Origin: Gerris lacustris
Lineage: Eukaryota; Arthropoda; Insecta; Hemiptera; Gerridae
NCBI GenBank assembly: GCA_951217055.1
Contig: OX578280.1
Span: 2,418,001-2,482,000 of the forward strand
Direction of reading: 5' to 3'
Length of the DNA stretch: 64,000 bases
The position numbers were made by a program, and so were the translations under genes. Positions 57,859-64,000 of the stretch are shown in pieces (positions within the stretch are counted from its first letter, which is position 1; each line of letters opens with the position of its first letter). The notes beneath the pieces are model-generated. The model saw only the letters and a program-made list of their open reading frames with translations, searched no databases and was not told where the DNA came from.

Positions 57859-58954
57859 GACTGACGAGGTACTGGGAAGTACCTTGGAAGCAGACTCGAC
57901 CGGTCTCAAGTCCCGGCCCGTTCCGGGTATCGCGGCTCGGGGGTCTATCGATGACGTATTTTATAGCGAAGAAAAAGGAGCCTGGAGCCTTGCATTAAGA
58001 GTTAAAAGTTTGACGCACTGAGTCAGACTCGGACTAGCCAGATGCGTATCTTTTGATTCTGCGTCCTCTATACACGTTCCCCCACCACCAGGGGGGGAGT
58101 ATCAATCGAAAATACACGACCCAGACCTTACCGGACTGGACTAAGACAAGGGTAGACAGGTATACAAACTCGCAAACCTACGCCGTACTTAAAAGATAAG
58201 GAACCTGTCCGAGACTTTACTGGAGACAGCGCCGTGGCGCTATACTTATACGCGGCCGTCAATTGCCAATAACGACCAAACAAACCAGATACCATGGATA
58301 ATCCACATCGTAGACCCAGAAAGTAAACTGATATAACAAGGAAACCAAGTATAACAAAACTAAACACCCTCGACACAAAACTCCCACTTTATCAATAATT
58401 TACAAGAGATTAATTTAATTATCACAAACTTAAACAAGGCATGTGAAAAGTTTTAAGTGCCGACCTGAACTAGTATTTCGAAGTAAGGGAGAGAAGAGAA
58501 GTACATTTAATAACAGCGTGGTCTACAGTTGTAGAAAAGGTATGAAGGCAACAACAGTAGTTTTGTCTTGAAGAAGATGAAATCAAGTTGTATAGCCGCT
58601 GAGTACTGAGTGCGGTCCGTCACGGTGTACAAACCTTCCCCCGCCATCTTCTTTTCTTCTATATTCGTTGTCTTGTTGTAAACTCGTCTGATACGGTACG
58701 CTAGCCTCCGTCACGCGTTGTAACAGTCGTACAAACCATATCTCACCTCCACACTCCCGTGTCCCGTCAAATTGTCTTCTGCGGTTTATCCCCAGCGCAG
58801 GGGCACATAACACTTCTCTCCCACTATCAAACCGACAACGTGTAATATCATAGCTCTACTTCACTCCTTGGTCGAAAAAACTGCCACCTAGTTTGTGTTG
58901 AAAAAAGTGCCACGTCAAAAATATTTAACGTGAAACTATTTCTTAATATAACTA
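57859..58954 (-). promoter_or_regulatory. Candidate neur promoter / 5' UTR region
   Basis: Less AT-rich and with more CpG than the surroundings, particularly about 57880-57960 and 58590-58800. No core promoter motif is certain. A possible tiny coding exon at 58635-58647 (ATGGCGGGGGAAG before GTTTGT) would also be in phase 1. Confidence 0.35.
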
Positions 58955-59370
58955 CAGTAGAACCTCCCTTACACAACCCTCAATAACACGACAACCTCAA
59001 TTACAAGTGCAATTTTCAAATCCCCTTGAGATTGCCATAACACATAATGTTAAATTAACCTCTACAACACGACGATTATTATCCAAACAACCTCAATAAC
59101 ACGGATTTTTTTTCCAATTCACAACGTAACTCAGAACCTCTATAACAAGTTCTCAAACGATTTTGAGAAGTCAACCTCTATAAAGCTTCTCTATGCAGGA
59201 ATGGTGTCGACCTTGAACAAGTCTAGACTTGAAAACCCCGCTCATTAATCTCGATAACACGACTGATATCCAAAATAACCTTGATAACACGACCCTCCAC
59301 AAAAAGAGCACCTCGATAACAAGACTGTTTCCCTAATACCCTAGAGACACTTCTTATCGAGATTCTACTG
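58955..59370 (+). mobile_element. Pogo/Tc1-like MITE, family C, copy 3
   Basis: TA-flanked. It begins cagtagaacctcccttacac and ends atcgagattctactg, like 39764-40154. Confidence 0.85.
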
Positions 59371-59372
59371 TA

Positions 59373-59900
59373 TATCAATTATGCAGTGCGACATCGAAAT
59401 TAAACTAAAGTATATTAACACTGATAAAAAATAAAGACAAGATACGAAAGAATGATGAAATCAAAATGAAGATGAGAGAAATCGTGGTACACGATCACAT
59501 CTCATTCCTTTCTCCCGTAGCAAACACGAGCTTAAAAAAACCAATCGAATAAATAAAAAAAAAAAAAAAATCCCTTATTACATTACAAAACATCCTGGTT
59601 CCTTCACTTAGAGGTAGGATCCCAACCGAAGCTACGTTTTAAGAATACCTAACGAAAAGAAACCCACTTCTCGTTGCCTAGATTCTACAAACGAGGCACA
59701 GAAACGAGAGAAGACGTCGACTCCTAACGTAATTCTGGGCAATGATGAGGTCAACTGTGATAAATTGACCTCTGTCTGACCTGTAGGTCGGTCTCAAGGG
59801 TCGCCCACGCCTAATTTCCTCGTTGGGAAACTTGGTGAAGTTGCCTCGTTTAGACATAAAACTGAGTCAAACATCCGCTCCAGACATCCTCTAAGAAATA

Positions 59901-59993
<93 letters not shown>

Positions 59994-61310
59994 CTTATTC
60001 AGCTGCCATTCTTATGAAATTCGCTTAATTATACATTTATATATAAGATTTTACTACGTTTTTATTAGCTTGCATTCTTGTTTGTTTGTCCGGTACAAAT
60101 CTGGCAATCGATTTCTTAACTAACTTCCCGAATAGCTAGACATATGAAACTTTTAGCATAGCTCAGAACACGATGACAATGCATTATTTTAATACTTTTA
60201 GCCATCTTTCAGCAGAATTTAATTAGTTTTCAGCAAATTATGCTGTGCGGAAAGTTAGTTCGGAAAAAATCCGCAAGTTATTTTATTTGTTTTGCCATAT
60301 CCAATATTTACGAAATCTTCATTTTGACGGGTCTCAAATTTGTGATAGATAAACATTGAATGACAGCAAAACAGGAAATATTGATTTTATATTATTTATC
60401 GATTATATTATTTCAAATATATCGATGGCACGCTTTAGATTTGGTGTTGGGGAGATCCGTTGTACAAAGATGTATCCTTTTATAGGTTTAAGATCAGCTC
60501 TCTAGATGGTTGTCATTTATGTGAAGTAAATAAATTCGGAACTATTTTTTTTTTTTTTTCACTAACATTATATATTATATAACAATAACAATTATATTAT
60601 CAACATCAACATTACATACGATTCAACAGAAAATTTAAAAACGTAGTATATAAAAAGTTCTTTTTATCTTGAAATTATTATAAATAAAATTGCAATTAAT
60701 GTTGTTAATTAATTTCAAACTAAGACTTAGAAAACATTTGAAAAAAAAAAGTCAAAACGTAAGTTAAAAAGAAACGGTACTCCAAGAACGCGGGGCTTTA
60801 CAAATACATACATATTATACTATTTATACTATTTAGGAATGAAGAGAAATGTATATAAAGGAAAAAATTTATAACAGTTGAAAAAAAGTTGTAAAGGAGT
60901 TTATAACGTTATAAATCTATTTAATACCTTTGTGGACGTTTTTAACTCACCCAAAGGCAAAAGGGAGCCCTTTTTGTAAAACGGTTATACACACTAGGGT
61001 AAGCAAAGGGCTAGGGAACATACAACACTTTTTGTGAAAGGGTCTTCAACAAGTTTTAAAGTTTACTGGGGAGTGAAATAGGGGAAGGGTGAAAGTTATA
61101 TGAGGTTCTATAAGATATAGGGAGCTTAATTTTTAGGGTATGAAAGAAAATGGGAAAGCCCTGGCTCGGAGCAACACATGGTATTTCCCAAAGCAGGGGA
61201 GTTCACAGTTGCCCGGAAAATAATATCACTGCCAGGCTTAAAGAAATATCTTGCTCACCAAAAAAAAAAATATACAATCAATTAATTCGTCAACAAATTA
61301 TAGTTACAAA
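59373..61310. other. Non-coding spacer with long TA microsatellite
   Basis: The TA repeat spans about 59900-59989. Nothing else is recognised. Confidence 0.5.
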
Positions 61311-61830
61311 ATTATTGGTTAGAGCGCTATACTGGAAATATAGAGGCCGGTGGTTCAAATCCCCGCGCAGGAGTCTATTTTTCTCTGTCTGTTTCCCGTA
61401 GTTAATAATAATTATAATTTGATTTAAATTAAAATTTAATCGTTCCGTAGTATGAATACTACCAAAATCGTAAAATATGAATTTCAAATTGATTGTACGA
61501 GGTACAGGTACTAATTGGGTACTTTATAATTATAAGCGTTATTTCTCGGTCGAGTTCTTTGTCATTAATGTTGACTTCTCAGACTTGTGGAAAAATTGAA
61601 AGCTTTAAATTCGGGTCAAGGTATCATTAACGTCAGAGAAATTCATTCTACTGCGTAGCTTAGTTGGTTAGAGCGCTATACTGGAAATATAGAGGCCGGT
61701 GGTTCAAATCCCCGCGCTGGAGTGTATTTTTCTCTGTCTGTTTCCCGTAGTTAATAATAATTATAATTTGATTTAAATTAAAATTTAATCGTTCCGTAGT
61801 ATGAATACTACCAAAATCGTAAAACAAAAT
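61311..61830 (+). repeat. Tandem repeat with tRNA-like head, period 349 bp
   Basis: agagcgctatactggaaata starts at 61321 and again at 61670. After each, the same tail follows (tctgtctgtttcccgtagtt, then atttgatttaaattaaaatt). The unit matches the sequence around 46390-46790 on the other strand. Confidence 0.8.
61648..61722 (+). pseudogene. tRNA-like sequence (anticodon GGA), repeat copy
   Basis: Cloverleaf-like, with ctata/tatag anticodon stem and ctggaaa loop. T-stem and acceptor-stem mismatches and the absence of a serine-type variable arm argue against a working tRNA. A third copy near 61311-61374 lacks the 5' part. Confidence 0.55.
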
Positions 61831-63240
61831 TATTACTAAAATTATATAATGATTTAGTTGTCAAAAAGTAAAATTGTAGGCGGATTAATTCAACTAGGAT
61901 TTTGATAGACAAAATGATGAACTATTAACGAGTTATGACGGCTGCCGTAGCGTTATGACGTTATGTAACGTCCTCTTTAAAAAAACAACTAACTCTATTG
62001 ACACTAATTTAGAAAAACGACATTTTTCAAAACGGGCAGAATAAGAGAGCCCAATTTAGTTCAGAAACAGTGGGTGAGAGACTGGTCGCCTACACATGGG
62101 CCTAAATAAGGCCAAACTGTTTCTCTAGACTGTAGGATGTGAGAGAAAAATTACGCGCGCAAAAAAAAAAAAAAATTGCTATATTTATTAAGGTTTAGTT
62201 CTGTCTAACATACACAACGTATAAGAAACAAAAAATATATGTCAGAAGGAAACGTTGTCGAAATAATGTATCTTGATTTTGGTTGTTATACATTTATATA
62301 CATGAGTGGGCCGAACAGAAAAACTAGGAGCCAATTAGTGGCATCGCGTGTTTAATTAGGTTAGCGCAGTTCCAGTAGTGACGTCACTTTTATATTAATA
62401 TAAACGAAAAACAACTAAATGAACAATTACAAAACCAAATCTTGCTAATTCACACAATTATAAATGCATAAAGCCTTATTGATTTATATAAAAAAAAAAA
62501 AATTTTTTTTTGATAAAGATTAGTAATTGATAGTACAACTAGTTTCACTGCTATCATTATGGTCTTAAAAAGACTTCTTAATTTAAAGAGATTAAATAAA
62601 TAAATAATAATTATATTATGAAATAGTTACAAAATAAGAAATAATAAGGTCAAAAAAAAAAATATATATATTTTTCATAGAAAATAAACTTTGCAGTTTG
62701 GTGTTATTATGCTCTCGCTACGGTTATTACGAACTATCTTTATTAGCATGGAGTAATTTTAGTGTATTTTCTTTTCGTTTCATAATGTACAAAAGTGGCA
62801 ACACTGCGGTAAAGCACGGAATGGGATTTCATTATTGGGGATTCGTGGAGAGAACCCGACTGTACGTGACAGAGCGCAACCCTGTAATCCTGGGAGACCA
62901 ACTATCGGTACTTTACTTCAGAAGAATTCTTCACTTATAGAAGAAAAAAGAGAAATAAAAAACAACAACCAAAAACATAATTTCAACAACCTTTCCTTCA
63001 TCCTACTTAATGAACAAGTCTTTTGTACGAGAGAGAATTAACTAAACTTTCAAAAGGAATTATTTTTATGCATTCAGATGCAGATGAAGTGAGTGTGGAA
63101 TGCAACTAGGTTTTTTTCTTTTTAAAACTTCATTTCCTTGAACTTTTATACGTCTTTGTTGTGCTATGGAAATTCGAAAGAATATCAAAAGGGAAATCAG
63201 AATCATGGGCGTAGCCAGGGTTGCCTTTAGGGGGGGGCCA
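61831..63240. other. Unrecognised spacer
   Basis: AT-rich with A-runs. A slightly GC-richer stretch at about 62790-62900 has no coding signature that I recognise. Confidence 0.4.
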
Positions 63241-63248
63241 ATTTTTTT

Positions 63249-63250
<2 letters not shown>

Positions 63251-63332
<82 letters not shown>
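63251..63332. repeat. (AT)n(GT)n microsatellite
   Basis: About 64 bases of alternating AT followed by about 18 of GT. The preceding gggcgtagccaggg looks like a transposon end. Confidence 0.9.
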
Positions 63333-63333
<1 letters not shown>

Positions 63334-64000
63334 GTGTAGTGTATGTAAAACCAAAAAAGTGTTTTCCTTAAAAATGCCAAGAGTCTGACAGTACCATTAT
63401 TAATATTTTCAAAATGATTTATTTTAATTAAATAAAAAACTCAATAGAACTATTAATTATAGGGGAAAAATTGTTTATTTGAAATAGATTTTTTTAAGGA
63501 AAACTTGCTGTTTAAATCCACTCTTAATGTAATATAGTTCACATTAAGATTTGACGGAGAGTATTTTATTTTATTTTGAAGCGACGGACGTTAGCGTTTC
63601 CTATGAGATATTGTCTGAACTATACTACATATCTAATTTTAAATTTTAAATAAATAGTAATTAATTGTTTTTTAAGAATCAAATTAGTCCAGTCAAATGG
63701 TAGTTTGTAGTGGAAATTTCTGGTGTAATTGATTTTAGTGGTTTATTTTATGTTTTTGGGGTTGCTGAACACGAAGCTGAAGTTGTCCAACTAAATTTCC
63801 CCCCGCAAATATGAGGAATCGTCAAAAACAATTTTTTTTGTGGTTTTCCTTTTCCAGTTATAAATTGCAAAGCAATCTATTCATGCAAAAAGTGGTCCAG
63901 TAGTAAAATATAAATGAGAAAATAACCTTCAATTTATGTCTATAACATTTTTGTGTACGTCATATAGTTTTCACGGAAATAAGAGTTCAAATATCGGGAA
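63333..64000. other. AT-rich sequence to window end
   Basis: No feature is recognised. Confidence 0.45.

Noticed and set aside
63066..63380. 104- and 74-codon frames with long Ile/Tyr runs
   Set aside because: They are translations of an AT microsatellite.

Overview
The window is AT-rich animal DNA with intron-containing genes, GT-AG splice sites and a dense load of transposable elements. The three host genes and the repeat types (Helitron, hAT, pogo-like, piggyBac-like and Gypsy elements) fit an insect. The order cannot be fixed from the sequence alone. No bacterial, viral-genome, CRISPR or operon structure is present. One assembly gap of 200 N lies at 17019-17218.

Layout. (1) 300-2746, plus strand: the last two coding exons of a PRELI-domain mitochondrial lipid-transfer protein (PRELID1/preli-like). 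Its 5' exons lie left of the window. (2) About 2.75-22 kb: a repeat-rich stretch holding pogo/Tigger-like, hAT-like, piggyBac-like and Helitron elements, a long-armed foldback element, and an intact-looking Ty3/Gypsy LTR retrotransposon (11949-16024) with identical 108-bp LTRs. (3) 22764-43428, minus strand: a complete 11-exon gene for the nucleolar DEAD-box RNA helicase DDX56 (590 aa), whose exons join in frame throughout. (4) 43.4-51.5 kb: intergenic repeats and the probable 3' UTR of the next gene. (5) 51499-57858, minus strand: neuralized (neur), an E3 ubiquitin ligase of Notch signalling with two NHR domains and a C-terminal RING (570 or 545 aa depending on the first exon). (6) 58-64 kb: non-coding DNA with MITEs, microsatellites and a tandem repeat carrying tRNA-like sequence.

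The most notable structure is a duplication of the 3' end of DDX56. The last two coding exons and their poly(A) signal occur at 22.7-24.8 kb and again at 11.0-16.5 kb. The two copies of the 98-codon exon differ at seven bases, all at third codon positions. Four transposon insertions are present in one copy with a clean empty site in the other. The distal copy runs into the assembly gap, so a real partial duplication and two unmerged haplotypes both remain possible.

The genes are independent housekeeping or developmental genes with no functional link. I found no new biological system. The most useful leads are the DDX56 duplication, alternative neur first exons joining in the same phase, a minisatellite and direct-repeat structure next to one of them, several perfect hairpins, and repeats built from tRNA-like and 5S rRNA-like sequence.
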